A DNA stretch of 64,000 nucleotides from Bacteroides timonensis. GTDB taxonomy: Bacteria > Bacteroidota > Bacteroidia > Bacteroidales > Bacteroidaceae. The position numbers and the translations under genes were made by a program. Of this stretch, positions 16,801 to 25,501 are shown in pieces. Under the pieces are notes generated by a model. It saw nothing but the letters and a program-made list of their open reading frames with translations. It made no database searches and was not told the origin of the DNA. The stretch is from the NCBI RefSeq assembly GCF_000513195.1, contig NZ_CBVI010000033.1, forward strand, positions 1 to 64,000, in the 5' to 3' direction. Positions within the stretch are counted from its first letter, which is position 1, and every line of letters begins with the position of its first letter.

Positions 16801-18741
16801 GTGAAAAGATTGATTCTACTTTTTAGTGTAAGTGTATTGCTGATAGTGCAGCACTTGGAGGCGCAGACAGCTGTGACGGATACCGTTTTCTTGCAACTAT
16901 ACAATGATAGTGTAGATTTGAAGGAAGTGGTAGTGAAAGGTAAAAGAACGCCTGTTGCCAACAGTCGTTGGAGTGATATGAGTCCGGTGGAACTGGTGAC
17001 CGTGGGAGGTGCAAACGGTGATTTGTATCAGGCATTGCAAACACTGCCGGGCACGCAGGTACAAGGAGAAAGTGGCCGGCTGCTGGTGCGAGGCGGAAGT
17101 AGTGATGAAACACAGACATACATTGACGGAATGCACGTCTTGAATCCTTATACGGCTACAGGTATAAACTCACCGGCACGCGGGCGTTATTCTACTTTTA
17201 TGTTCAGTGGTGTTAATTTGGAATCGGGTGGGGCTCCGTTGGAATACGGGGATGCGCTCTCGGCTGTGTTACCATTGGAGACAAAGGATAAGAGCCCTAT
17301 CAATAAGTTAGGCATCAATGCCTCTACGGTAGGCTTCGGTGGAGGAGGTACACGGGCTTTCGATAAAGGTTCGCTTTCGGTGAACCTGGATTATCAGGAC
17401 TTATGTGTCTATGATCATATTTATTCAGGCCGTACGGATTTCGAAGATCCCTACCGGATGATGACCGGATCGGCACAATTCCGCTATCATCCCGATGATG
17501 CTACGCTTTTCAAGATCTATGGCGGCTATGATCATACTGACTTTTCCAATTATGAAGGCGCTGAACGTAGACTGTTCGATCTGAATGAGAATAATTTCTA
17601 TCTTAATACAACTTTCCGTAAGCGTACTTCCGGTGGATGGAACTGGTTTGCAGGTGCAGCATTTTCTTTCTTTGAACAGAAGATAGGTAATGTATCACTA
17701 TCGGCAGATCATTGGATGGAACAACAACAGGAACTTCATGCAAAGGCAAAAGTGTTCAAGCGTATTTCTCCGGCTTTCCGTCTGGATATGGGAGTGGAGA
17801 GTTTTATCCGCCGGTATGAGAATCGTTATCAATATCAGATGAAAGAGGCGGAGGGAATAGATAGCCATCATGAAATCAATCCGATGATCAGTGCAGGCTT
17901 TCTTTCGGCGACTTACTATCCGGTGGAGCAATTGAAGGCGGAACTTTCTGTCCGCACAGAATATACTTCATTGAATGAAAAGGTGAATTTCTCACCCCGT
18001 CTGGCTGTTAATTACTATTTGGGAGATGTAGTGCTCTCGGCTACGGCGGGACGATATACACAGTTGCCGGTTAGCGGATTGCTGGCTCAGGAAAACAAGT
18101 TGAAATCGGAATCATGCATTCAGTATAATGTGGGTGTACAGTATGAGGGTGATGGACGTTTCTACAAAGCTGAACTTTATTATAAGAAATATGACTGTCT
18201 GGCATTGGTGGAAAAGGGAACGATAGATGCAGCGGAAGTACTGACTTCCGGTGGTTATGGCTACAGTAAAGGTTTCGACTTATTCTTTAATGACCGTGTC
18301 CTGCTGAAGAATCTGGAATACCAACTTTCCTATACATATAATATTGCCAAGCGGAAGTTTCAGGAATATACGGAACTGACTACTCCGCAATATGCCACTC
18401 GGCACAATGCATCCGTAGTGCTGAAGTATTCCATTCCGCGAATCGGCACGATAGTCGGTTTGACGAACCGTTTCAGCAGTGGGCGTCCTTATCATAATCC
18501 GGATTTGCCGGGTTTGATGAATGATCATGTAAAGCCTTATAACAGTCTTGATCTCGGACTGACATTCCTGCCCAGTAAGAAGGTGATTATTCATGCCTCT
18601 GCTACCAATATCCTTTGTCGGAAAAATGAGTTTGGGCGAGTGAACAATAAAGCTATTCTGGCTTCAAACGATCATTTCTTCTATATCGGAGTGTTTATCA
18701 CACTTGGGAAGAAGGCGGCTTATGATGTTTCTAATTTCTAA
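16801..18741 (+). CDS. TonB-dependent outer-membrane receptor
   Basis: The frame is open from an ATG at 16489, but that start would overlap the LytTR gene by 163 bp and give 104 residues with no signal. GTG at 16801 opens a signal peptide (VKRLILLFSVSVLLIVQ) directly, so the product is 646 aa. The plug domain follows DLKEVVVKGKR, with LLVRGGSSDETQTYIDGMHV, and the barrel ends with FFYIGVFITLGK. There is no CarboxypepD_reg-like or SusC-specific insertion, so it is a classical receptor, substrate unknown. It sits between LytTR and DUF2141/transglutaminase genes, a cluster that may form one functional unit. Confidence 0.87.
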   Translation: MKRLILLFSVSVLLIVQHLEAQTAVTDTVFLQLYNDSVDLKEVVVKGKRTPVANSRWSDMSPVELVTVGGANGDLYQALQTLPGTQVQGESGRLLVRGGSSDETQTYIDGMHVLNPYTATGINSPARGRYSTFMFSGVNLESGGAPLEYGDALSAVLPLETKDKSPINKLGINASTVGFGGGGTRAFDKGSLSVNLDYQDLCVYDHIYSGRTDFEDPYRMMTGSAQFRYHPDDATLFKIYGGYDHTDFSNYEGAERRLFDLNENNFYLNTTFRKRTSGGWNWFAGAAFSFFEQKIGNVSLSADHWMEQQQELHAKAKVFKRISPAFRLDMGVESFIRRYENRYQYQMKEAEGIDSHHEINPMISAGFLSATYYPVEQLKAELSVRTEYTSLNEKVNFSPRLAVNYYLGDVVLSATAGRYTQLPVSGLLAQENKLKSESCIQYNVGVQYEGDGRFYKAELYYKKYDCLALVEKGTIDAAEVLTSGGYGYSKGFDLFFNDRVLLKNLEYQLSYTYNIAKRKFQEYTELTTPQYATRHNASVVLKYSIPRIGTIVGLTNRFSSGRPYHNPDLPGLMNDHVKPYNSLDLGLTFLPSKKVIIHASATNILCRKNEFGRVNNKAILASNDHFFYIGVFITLGKKAAYDVSNF

Positions 18742-18759
18742 TTTAATTAAAAAGAAAGG

Positions 18760-18797
18760 TCCGCGTTCGTCCGCCTAATCCGTGTTGTCAGCGTATC
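18760..18797. repeat. solitary half of a palindromic repeat
   Basis: This 38-nt stretch matches the right arm and edge of the palindrome at 57954-57991 at 32 of 38 positions, starting TCCGCGTTCGTCC and ending GCGTATC. Its partner arm is missing here. It lies in the leader of the DUF2141 gene. Confidence 0.7.
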
Positions 18798-18826
18798 TAT
18801 TTATAAACTCTTTAAAAACAATTCAA

Positions 18827-19240
18827 ATGAAAGCAATGATTATTAGTTTCGTATGTGTTTTGACCTTTGCAATTCAAAGTCTGTCTGCACAAAATCTTAC
18901 TCTGGAAGTACGTGGTATTGAAAATGTGACTGGTAAACTCTATGTCGCCATCTACAACTCTCAAGAGACATTCATGAAGAAGCCGCTTGCCGGTTTTGCA
19001 GTAGATGTGAAGGATAAAGTTGTGTCTATCCCCTGTAAAGGACTCCCGGCAGGAACTTATGCCTTCTCCATGTATCAGGATGAGAATGGAAATGGTAAAT
19101 TGGATACCGGTGCTTTCGGTATTCCTGTGGAGAAGTTTGGTTTTAGCAATGATGCCGAAGGCGTTATGGCTCCCCCTTCCTACGAAAAATGCAGTATTAC
19201 CTTCTCTGAGGATACAACTTTAGTGGTACATCTGAAATAA
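18827..19240 (+). CDS. secreted DUF2141 protein
   Basis: This 137-aa protein starts MKAMIISF with a signal peptide ending near residue 22 (SLSAQ). The DUF2141 fold shows LYVAIYNSQETF, LPAGTYAFSMYQDENGNGKL and a C-terminal beta strand. An earlier in-frame ATG at 18782 is rejected because it would put 15 residues before the signal. DUF2141 proteins are small periplasmic beta-sandwich proteins without known function. It follows the TonB receptor by 85 bp and precedes the transglutaminase by 53 bp, where TAACTTTG (19257-19264) may act as a promoter for the next gene. Confidence 0.85.
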   Translation: MKAMIISFVCVLTFAIQSLSAQNLTLEVRGIENVTGKLYVAIYNSQETFMKKPLAGFAVDVKDKVVSIPCKGLPAGTYAFSMYQDENGNGKLDTGAFGIPVEKFGFSNDAEGVMAPPSYEKCSITFSEDTTLVVHLK

Positions 19241-19293
19241 ACTTCAGATAATTCTTTAACTTTGTAGCTCACACCTTAATTAATGTAAGTATT

Positions 19294-21957
19294 ATGAGAC
19301 GAGCTACACAACTTTTCGGAATATGCTGGCTACTTTGTCTGCTTGCTGCCTGTGGAGAATCCCATTTCATGACCGATGCCTCGTATCGTTCGCGCGTGGA
19401 GCAGGACTTTCAGCAAAAGAAGGCTCTGGTGCCGCAGGGAGAACTATTTACGATACTGGATGATGCTTCGCTGAGCACTTATGAGCAGGAAGCCTTGGAA
19501 TTCCTTTATGCCTATATGCCACTGGCGGATATTACTGATTATCCTGGTGAATTTCACTTAATGAATATCCGCGCATCCCAGCGTGCCGCAGAGGAAATGC
19601 CTTGGGGAAAGACCATTCCCGAAGATTTGTTCCGACACTTTGTACTTCCGGTGCGGGTGAACAACGAACAACTGGATAGTGCGCGGGTAGTGTTCTATAA
19701 GGAGTTGAAAGACCGTGTGAAGTCCCTTTCTTTGTACGATGCCATCCTGGAAGTGAACCATTGGTGTCATGAGAAAGCTGTCTATATGCCTTCCGATGCC
19801 CGTACCGGTTCACCACTGGCAACAGTGAGTACTGCTTACGGGCGTTGTGGCGAAGAATCTACCTTGCTGGTGGCGGCACTTCGCTCGGTAGGTATTCCGG
19901 CACGGCAGGTTTATACACCACGATGGGCACATACGGACGATAACCATGCGTGGGTGGAAGCCTGGGCAGATGGTAAATGGCATTTCTTGGGTGCCTGCGA
20001 ACCGGAACCGGTACTGGATCTTGGTTGGTTTAATGCCCCTGCCAGCCGTGGAATGTTGATGCACACAAAGGTTTTCGGACGTTATGAAGGAAAAGAGGAA
20101 GTAATGTCCGTTACTCCTACGTATACGGAAATCAATGTAATTGATAATTATGCGCCTACAGCGCAAGCTAAGGTTATGGTGAAAGATGAAGCGGGAAATC
20201 CTGTTCCTGACGCCTGCGTGGAGTTCAAACTCTACAATTATGCGGAATTCTATACCGTAGCAATGAAACATACTGACGATAGTGGTCTGTGCGGACTGAC
20301 TGCAGGAAAAGGGGATATGCTTGTCTGGGCATCCAAAGATGGCCGTTTCGGCTTCTCCAAACTTTCTTTTGGTAAGCAACAGGAATTGACCGTAACCCTT
20401 GATAAGGAAGCGGGTGACAGTTTCACAGTAGATATTGACATCGTGCCTCCTACAGAAAGTGCCAACTTGCCCGAAGTGACGCCGGAACAGCGGGCGGAAA
20501 ATGATCGCAGACTGGCGATAGAAGATTCTATCCGTAATGCCTATGTCGGTAAATTCATTTCGGAAGAGGCGGCACGCAACTTTGCGAGAGATTATAAATT
20601 AGACCGGGATGCAGTAGCCAAGATTCTGGTTGCCGCCCGTGGAAATTACAGAGTGATTTATGATTTTATGACTCGTCTGCGTTCTGATAACTCCAGGAAA
20701 GGAGGGATAGACCTTTTGCAGCAGATTTCGGCAAAAGACCTTCGTGATGTTCGTCTGGATGTGTTGATAGATCACATGCAGTCTCGTGTGCGCACGTCGA
20801 ATGCCGGATATTACCGTAAATACGTGAGAAATCCGCGCGTGAGCAATGAAATGTTGACTCCGTATAAGACTTTCTTTGGCAAGGTGATTCCGAAAGAAGA
20901 TGTTGAGGCTTATGTGGCAGAGCCTATGAAGATGGTTGCATGGGTGGCGAAAAATATTCAGGTGAACAAGAAATGTAATCTGGGGGCACCTCCTGTATCT
21001 CCCGAAGGTGTGTGGAAAGCACGTTTGGCCGATCCCCACAGTCGTGATATCTTCTTCGTGTCCATGGCACGCAGCATGGGAGTTCCCGCACGCATTGATG
21101 AGGTGACGGGTAAGGTACAGCTGATAACTGACGACGGAGCCATAGATGTGAACTTCGAAGCAGCCGGACAGACACCTGCGCAGAGGGGTAGGCTTGTAGC
21201 TAAATATACACCGATTCAGTCACTGGATGATCCGAAATATTATTCTCATTTTACCATTTCCAAAGTAACTCCGCAAGGTAATTTGCAGTTGTTGTCTTAC
21301 GATGAGGGCGACACAGACATGGGTGGCGGCGTTACATGGAGTAGTTTGCTGAAGCAGGGAACACCTCTGGATGCCGGAGATTATATTCTGGTAACCGGTA
21401 CTCGCTTGGCAAGTGGTGGTGTATTGGCGCAAATGACATTATTGAATGTGAAAGCAGGTGGACGTACAGAAACGAAACTTGTGATGCGTGAAAATAAAGA
21501 TGAGGTACAGGTTATCGGAAACTTCGATTCGGAGAGCTTGTTCACAACATTGGAAGGCGGCAATAAGCAAAGTCTGCTTCAAGCCTGTGGCCGTGGATAC
21601 TTCGTTGTCGGTATTCTTGGAGTGAATCAGGAACCTACAAACCATGCCTTACGGGATATCTCTGCTTTGAAAGCCGATCTGGAGAAATGGGGTAGAAAAC
21701 TTGTATTACTCTTCCCGAATCAGGAACAGGCCGGCAAATATCGTGCTGCTGACTTCCCCGGTTTACCCAATACTGTGATTTATGGAATCGACACAGAAGA
21801 CATAGCTCAGCAGATTGTGAAGAATATGAAGCTGAAACGCAAAGATACATTGCCCATATTTATCATTGCCGATACTTTCAATCGCGTGGTATTTGTTTCA
21901 CAGGGTTATACCATCGGCTTGGGTGAGCAGTTGGTGAAAACGGTGAAAGGACTATAA
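19294..21957 (+). CDS. transglutaminase-like lipoprotein with thioredoxin-like tail
   Basis: This 887-aa lipoprotein has lipobox LLAAC (Cys20). The transglutaminase core lies at about 150-245: Cys185 in YGRCGEES and His218 in DNHAWVEAW are the expected catalytic residues. An Ig/CNA-like segment follows (about 285-380), then a second helical and beta region, and a C-terminal part with LVLLFPNQEQ and LPIFIIADTFNRVVF that resembles a thioredoxin-like fold without a CxxC. It may be a protease or cross-linking enzyme of the periplasm or cell surface; family members are mostly uncharacterised. It closes the LytTR/TonB/DUF2141 cluster. Confidence 0.85.
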   Translation: MRRATQLFGICWLLCLLAACGESHFMTDASYRSRVEQDFQQKKALVPQGELFTILDDASLSTYEQEALEFLYAYMPLADITDYPGEFHLMNIRASQRAAEEMPWGKTIPEDLFRHFVLPVRVNNEQLDSARVVFYKELKDRVKSLSLYDAILEVNHWCHEKAVYMPSDARTGSPLATVSTAYGRCGEESTLLVAALRSVGIPARQVYTPRWAHTDDNHAWVEAWADGKWHFLGACEPEPVLDLGWFNAPASRGMLMHTKVFGRYEGKEEVMSVTPTYTEINVIDNYAPTAQAKVMVKDEAGNPVPDACVEFKLYNYAEFYTVAMKHTDDSGLCGLTAGKGDMLVWASKDGRFGFSKLSFGKQQELTVTLDKEAGDSFTVDIDIVPPTESANLPEVTPEQRAENDRRLAIEDSIRNAYVGKFISEEAARNFARDYKLDRDAVAKILVAARGNYRVIYDFMTRLRSDNSRKGGIDLLQQISAKDLRDVRLDVLIDHMQSRVRTSNAGYYRKYVRNPRVSNEMLTPYKTFFGKVIPKEDVEAYVAEPMKMVAWVAKNIQVNKKCNLGAPPVSPEGVWKARLADPHSRDIFFVSMARSMGVPARIDEVTGKVQLITDDGAIDVNFEAAGQTPAQRGRLVAKYTPIQSLDDPKYYSHFTISKVTPQGNLQLLSYDEGDTDMGGGVTWSSLLKQGTPLDAGDYILVTGTRLASGGVLAQMTLLNVKAGGRTETKLVMRENKDEVQVIGNFDSESLFTTLEGGNKQSLLQACGRGYFVVGILGVNQEPTNHALRDISALKADLEKWGRKLVLLFPNQEQAGKYRAADFPGLPNTVIYGIDTEDIAQQIVKNMKLKRKDTLPIFIIADTFNRVVFVSQGYTIGLGEQLVKTVKGL

Positions 21958-21979
21958 GAAAAGCGACAGTAGAGTGGGA

Positions 21980-21999
21980 GAGGCTTATTTGCAAGCCTC
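21980..21999 (+). terminator. short stem-loop at the convergent junction
   Basis: GAGGCTT (21980-21986) pairs with AAGCCTC (21993-21999) around six bases, in the gap between the transglutaminase stop and the end of cutC, overlapping the last cutC codons. Confidence 0.5.
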
Positions 22000-22758
22000 T
22001 TCCTGTTTCAGATCGGTCAACGCCTTTATCGTTTCTTTTACACGTTCTGCGGTAGTGATGGGGCGACGATACTCTTCTATGTTCACAGTACCACCCATCG
22101 AAACTGTTCCGTTTCGGTGCAGCATCTTGCTTTCGATAGTCTCTCTTGCTGAGAAGTGGAACTCCCGGATATCGGTTTCCGTGGCGATGTGAGCGATATT
22201 ATTTTCATTTACTCCGCAGCCTGCCAACAGGATAATGCGTCCGTCTGCCTGCCGTTGCAGTTTTTTTAGTAAAGGGATGCCCTGTTCAGCCGTGGCTTGT
22301 GCGCCGGAAGTAAGAATACGGTTACAACCTAACTCTATGATTTGCTCCAGTGCTTCCTGCGGATTGCGGCATACGTCGAAAGCACGATGGAATGTGACAG
22401 ACATGCCTTGTGATACTTCGATCAGCTGCCTCATTAAGGATAGGTCTATATCTCCTTTAGCGGTAAGGCAACCGAATACAACCCCGTCTGCTCCCAATCG
22501 ACGGGCGTTGTCGATATCCTTCAGCATAATGCGTTGCTCGATGGGGGAATACAGAAAATCTCCTCCACGGGGACGGATGATGACGTGCAAAAGAGTCTTT
22601 GTTAAGGCTTCCCGGGCAATGACGATATCTCCGTAGGATGGGGTAGTACCTCCTTCCGGTATTCCGGCACATAGTTCCACCCGATTTGCTCCTCCTGCCT
22701 GTGCGGCAAGGCAACTCTCCACGGAGTTGGCACAAACTTCAAATTGATATTGTTCCAT
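21985..22758 (-). CDS. cutC: CutC-family protein
   Basis: This 257-aa TIM-barrel protein shows the family hallmarks FEVCANSVESCLAAQAGGAN, RVELCAG, IIRPRGGDFLYS and TFHRAFDVC. CutC was named for copper homeostasis, but the biochemical role is unclear. It is monocistronic on the minus strand, with a -7 box TATTTTTG at 22792-22799 giving a leader of about 30 nt. It converges on the transglutaminase gene. Confidence 0.93.
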   Translation of the reverse strand: MEQYQFEVCANSVESCLAAQAGGANRVELCAGIPEGGTTPSYGDIVIAREALTKTLLHVIIRPRGGDFLYSPIEQRIMLKDIDNARRLGADGVVFGCLTAKGDIDLSLMRQLIEVSQGMSVTFHRAFDVCRNPQEALEQIIELGCNRILTSGAQATAEQGIPLLKKLQRQADGRIILLAGCGVNENNIAHIATETDIREFHFSARETIESKMLHRNGTVSMGGTVNIEEYRRPITTAERVKETIKALTDLKQEEACK

Positions 22759-22831
22759 AATTGATTATCAGGATTACTTGGTTTGTGGATGCAAAAATAA
22801 GAAACAGTTTCGTGAATGGCAAAGAAAATAA

Positions 22832-22866
22832 AAAGAGGCAGGAATTTTTTGTTTCCCCACCTCTTT
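22832..22866 (-). terminator. rny terminator
   Basis: AAAGAGG (22832-22838) pairs with CCTCTTT (22860-22866). On the minus strand the stem is followed by a T-rich tract, 25 nt past the rny stop codon. Confidence 0.6.
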
Positions 22867-22890
22867 ATCACTAATTTCAATCTTTACAAT

Positions 22891-24426
22891 TTATTTCGCA
22901 TAGCTTACTGCACGTGTCTCACGGATTACCGTGATCTTCACCTGTCCCGGATAAGTCATCTCATCCTGTATCTTCTTCGCAATTTCACCGGAAAGGTTTT
23001 CAGTCTGCTTATCGTCAATCTTATCAGCACCAACGATTACACGCAACTCGCGACCTGCCTGGATAGCATACGTCTTCGTCACACCCGGATAGGCCATTGC
23101 CAACTGTTCCAGATCGTTCAGACGCTTGATGTAAGCCTCGACAATTTCGCGGCGTGCTCCCGGACGTGCACCTGAGATGGCATCACATACCTGTACGATG
23201 GGTGCCAGAAGGCTCGTCATTTCCACTTCATCGTGGTGGGCACCGATAGCGTTACAGATATCTGGTTTTTCCTTGAACTTCTCAGCCAGCTTCATACCAT
23301 AGAGTGCATGCGGCAATTCCGGTTCTTCATCAGGCACTTTGCCGATATCATGCAGCAATCCGGCACGCTTTGCTTTCTTGGGGTTCAGACCCAGTTCCGA
23401 TGCCATCACAGCACAAAGGTTGGCTGTTTCGCGGGCATGCTGCAACAGGTTCTGACCGTATGAAGAACGATATTTCATCTTACCGATAATACGGATCAGT
23501 TCAGGATGCAAACCATGAATACCGAGGTCAATCGTAGTACGTTTACCGGTTTCGATGATCTCTTCTTCCACTTGCTTGCGTACCTTAGATACAACTTCCT
23601 CGATACGTGCCGGGTGGATACGTCCGTCAGTTACCAACTGATGCAGTGCCAGGCGGGCAATCTCACGACGTACAGGGTCGAAAGCTGACAATACGATAGC
23701 TTCGGGCGTATCATCTACCACAATTTCCACGCCCGTTGCGGCTTCAAGCGCACGGATATTGCGGCCTTCGCGACCGATAATGCGTCCTTTGATTTCGTCC
23801 GATTCAATGTGGAATACGGTCACTGAATTTTCGATGGCAGTTTCCGTAGCTACACGCTGTATGGATTGTATAACGATACGTTTTGCTTCTTTGCTTGCCG
23901 TCAGCTTGGCATCGTCCATGATGTCATTGATGAAGGACTGTGCCTGCGTCTTGGCCTCTTCTTTCAAAGATTCGATCATACGTTCTTTGGCTTCTTCGGC
24001 CGAGAGTCCGGAAATGGTTTCCAGTTTCTCGATTTCCTGCTGTTGCAGTTTATCCAGTTCGTCTTTCTTCTTGTCGATAATAACCAGCTGGGCTTCCAGG
24101 TTTTCTTTCACCGCTTCAGCTTCTGATTTCTTACGCTGTATCTCTTCTTGGCGTTGGTTCAGCACCAACTCACGTTGTTTCAACTTGTTCTCCGCTTGTT
24201 GAATTTTCTGGTTGCGGATCGCTACTTCTTTCTCCAAGTCTGCTTTTTTGTTCAGGAACTTCTCCTTTACTTCGAGCAACTTATTCTTTTTAATCACTTC
24301 CGCTTCAGCCTCGGCTTCTTTCAGAATGTTGTCATATTTGGACTTCAAACCATGCTTGAAGAACATGTAGGACAGAAATCCACCGATAATGAAACAGGCA
24401 ATGGATACTAGTATTGTTACTGTCAT
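22891..24426 (-). CDS. rny: ribonuclease Y
   Basis: The 511-aa product starts [17 protein letters not shown], a single membrane anchor. It continues as a long coiled coil (about 30-190), a KH domain with [14 protein letters not shown], and an HD domain with [11 protein letters not shown] and [14 protein letters not shown]. RNase Y is the membrane-linked endonuclease that starts mRNA decay. The frame is open to 24462 but the Met at 24424-24426 starts the anchor and is preferred. It is the last of three minus-strand genes (zapB-like, zapA, rny); a strong stem-loop at 24458-24511 in its leader may uncouple its expression. Confidence 0.95.
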   Translation of the reverse strand: MTVTILVSIACFIIGGFLSYMFFKHGLKSKYDNILKEAEAEAEVIKKNKLLEVKEKFLNKKADLEKEVAIRNQKIQQAENKLKQRELVLNQRQEEIQRKKSEAEAVKENLEAQLVIIDKKKDELDKLQQQEIEKLETISGLSAEEAKERMIESLKEEAKTQAQSFINDIMDDAKLTASKEAKRIVIQSIQRVATETAIENSVTVFHIESDEIKGRIIGREGRNIRALEAATGVEIVVDDTPEAIVLSAFDPVRREIARLALHQLVTDGRIHPARIEEVVSKVRKQVEEEIIETGKRTTIDLGIHGLHPELIRIIGKMKYRSSYGQNLLQHARETANLCAVMASELGLNPKKAKRAGLLHDIGKVPDEEPELPHALYGMKLAEKFKEKPDICNAIGAHHDEVEMTSLLAPIVQVCDAISGARPGARREIVEAYIKRLNDLEQLAMAYPGVTKTYAIQAGRELRVIVGADKIDDKQTENLSGEIAKKIQDEMTYPGQVKITVIRETRAVSYAK

Positions 24427-24457
24427 TTCAATTTGTTTTAAGTATATAAATAAAAAA

Positions 24458-24511
24458 CGCACTGCAGGAAAGCCACCCTTGTTTTCAGAAGGGACACTTT
24501 CACACAGTGCG
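24458..24511 (-). terminator. long stem-loop between zapA and rny
   Basis: On the minus strand CGCACTG (24511-24505) pairs with CAGTGCG (24464-24458), and inside it GAAAG/CTTTC and CCCTT/AAGGG, followed by T6. It may be an intrinsic terminator or attenuator that reduces read-through into rny, or a small structured RNA. It is too short for a 6S RNA. Confidence 0.65.
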
Positions 24512-24568
24512 TGGATTTTCTAATTCTTTTGCTGGCTTTGGTGTGTTCTTTGGAAAGCTTCCGGACGT

Positions 24569-24859
24569 TTACAGTCCTTTGAAGTATGTTTCCAGCACCT
24601 CTGTCAGTTCTTCTATCTTGTCGGCATACGGACGAGTGTCGTTTCGGTTTTTCATTTTCAGGTTCTCCAAGGCAAATTGATAGGCCACCATGGCTATAAT
24701 CTTCTCCGGAGTCACATTCTGATAATGTTCTCGATACGCATTGAGCCGTATATCCACCTGTTTGGCGGCTTCTCTCACCATTTCTTCCTCTTCACGCAAT
24801 ATCGTGAGGGGATAGGTGGTGCCTGCCATCTGTAGGTTTATCTTTATCTTATCGTTCAT
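24569..24859 (-). CDS. zapA: cell division protein ZapA
   Basis: This 96-aa protein matches ZapA: N-terminal beta-strand INLQMAGTTYPLTI, then LREEEEMVREAAKQVDIRLN and the helix with IIAMVAYQFALENL. ZapA bundles FtsZ filaments at midcell. It follows the small coiled-coil gene by 8 bp, so the two are co-transcribed, and a stem-loop separates it from rny. Confidence 0.9.
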   Translation of the reverse strand: MNDKIKINLQMAGTTYPLTILREEEEMVREAAKQVDIRLNAYREHYQNVTPEKIIAMVAYQFALENLKMKNRNDTRPYADKIEELTEVLETYFKGL

Positions 24860-24867
24860 ACATCTCG

Positions 24868-25161
24868 TTATTCATTCAACAAGGCGATGCATTTATCGAC
24901 TTCACGCACTAATTTGGACAATCGCAGTTTCGTCTCTTTTACGTCGCTGCCGTTAAGGCTGATTGTCATTGCTGTTTTTAGGTTCGTATAGTCGTCTTCC
25001 AAAGCTTCATATTCGGCATGTACCTGCTCGCATTCTTCTTGTTTAGTTTTTAGAAGTTGCTTTAATTCAGCATTTTCACGCCTCAATTCATCATGCAAAA
25101 AGATCAAATGGCGCAGTCTCGCTTCAAAGGTACTTAATCGCTTCTTTTCTTCGTCAGTCAT
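24868..25161 (-). CDS. small coiled-coil protein, likely ZapB-like division factor
   Basis: This 97-aa protein starts MTDEEKKRL and is almost wholly coiled coil (FEARLRHLIFLHDELRREN, QEECEQVHAEYEALEDDY). The frame extends to 25263, but the promoter boxes at 25182-25211 lie inside that extension, fixing the start at 25159-25161. Its size, coiled coil and position directly before zapA suggest a ZapB-like partner that bridges ZapA to the chromosome or division ring. Homology to E. coli ZapB is not proven; this is inference from context. Confidence 0.7.
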   Translation of the reverse strand: MTDEEKKRLSTFEARLRHLIFLHDELRRENAELKQLLKTKQEECEQVHAEYEALEDDYTNLKTAMTISLNGSDVKETKLRLSKLVREVDKCIALLNE

Positions 25162-25181
25162 TACTATACCAAAATTGTACA

Positions 25182-25211
25182 CAAAAATACAATTAACTTG
25201 GAGATTACAAA
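25182..25211 (-). promoter_or_regulatory. promoter of the zapB-like/zapA/rny operon
   Basis: On the minus strand TTTG (25211-25208) and TATTTTTG (25189-25182) are separated by 18 nt. The -7 box lies 20 nt before the ATG. Confidence 0.7.
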
Positions 25212-25374
25212 AACTTTTCAGGAAAAATGTTTCCTGAACATCGAAATAATATGAAAACGGCACTTATGCGGACTGAAAAAGGGTTTGTTTGGCGGATGCC
25301 TAAAACTATTCCTATTCTTATAAGAAACTAATCCCGGCACTGCGATGAACTAATATTTTTCTTGCATCTTATTA

Positions 25375-25442
25375 TTCTTACCACATCTGTGTTTCTTTCT
25401 TACAGTAACTGTTGTAAGAAAGAAAAACAGATGTGGTAAGAA
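25375..25442. repeat. 30-bp hairpin with 8-nt loop
   Basis: Arms 25375-25404 and 25413-25442 are complementary at 29 of 30 positions; the loop is GTAACTGT. It lies upstream of the zapB-like promoter and 59 nt before a GTGCGA that may begin the group II intron. No gene ends here, so it is not an obvious terminator of anything still present. Confidence 0.85.
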
Positions 25443-25501
25443 AGTAATATAATTGTTGTATGAATAGTTTTATTAATCTTTATTATTAGTTTGTCGCAGT
25501 G

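Noticed and set aside
24426..24568. 6S RNA gene next to zapA
   Set aside because: Only a 54-nt hairpin with T-tail is present; the long stem with a central bubble expected for 6S RNA is missing.
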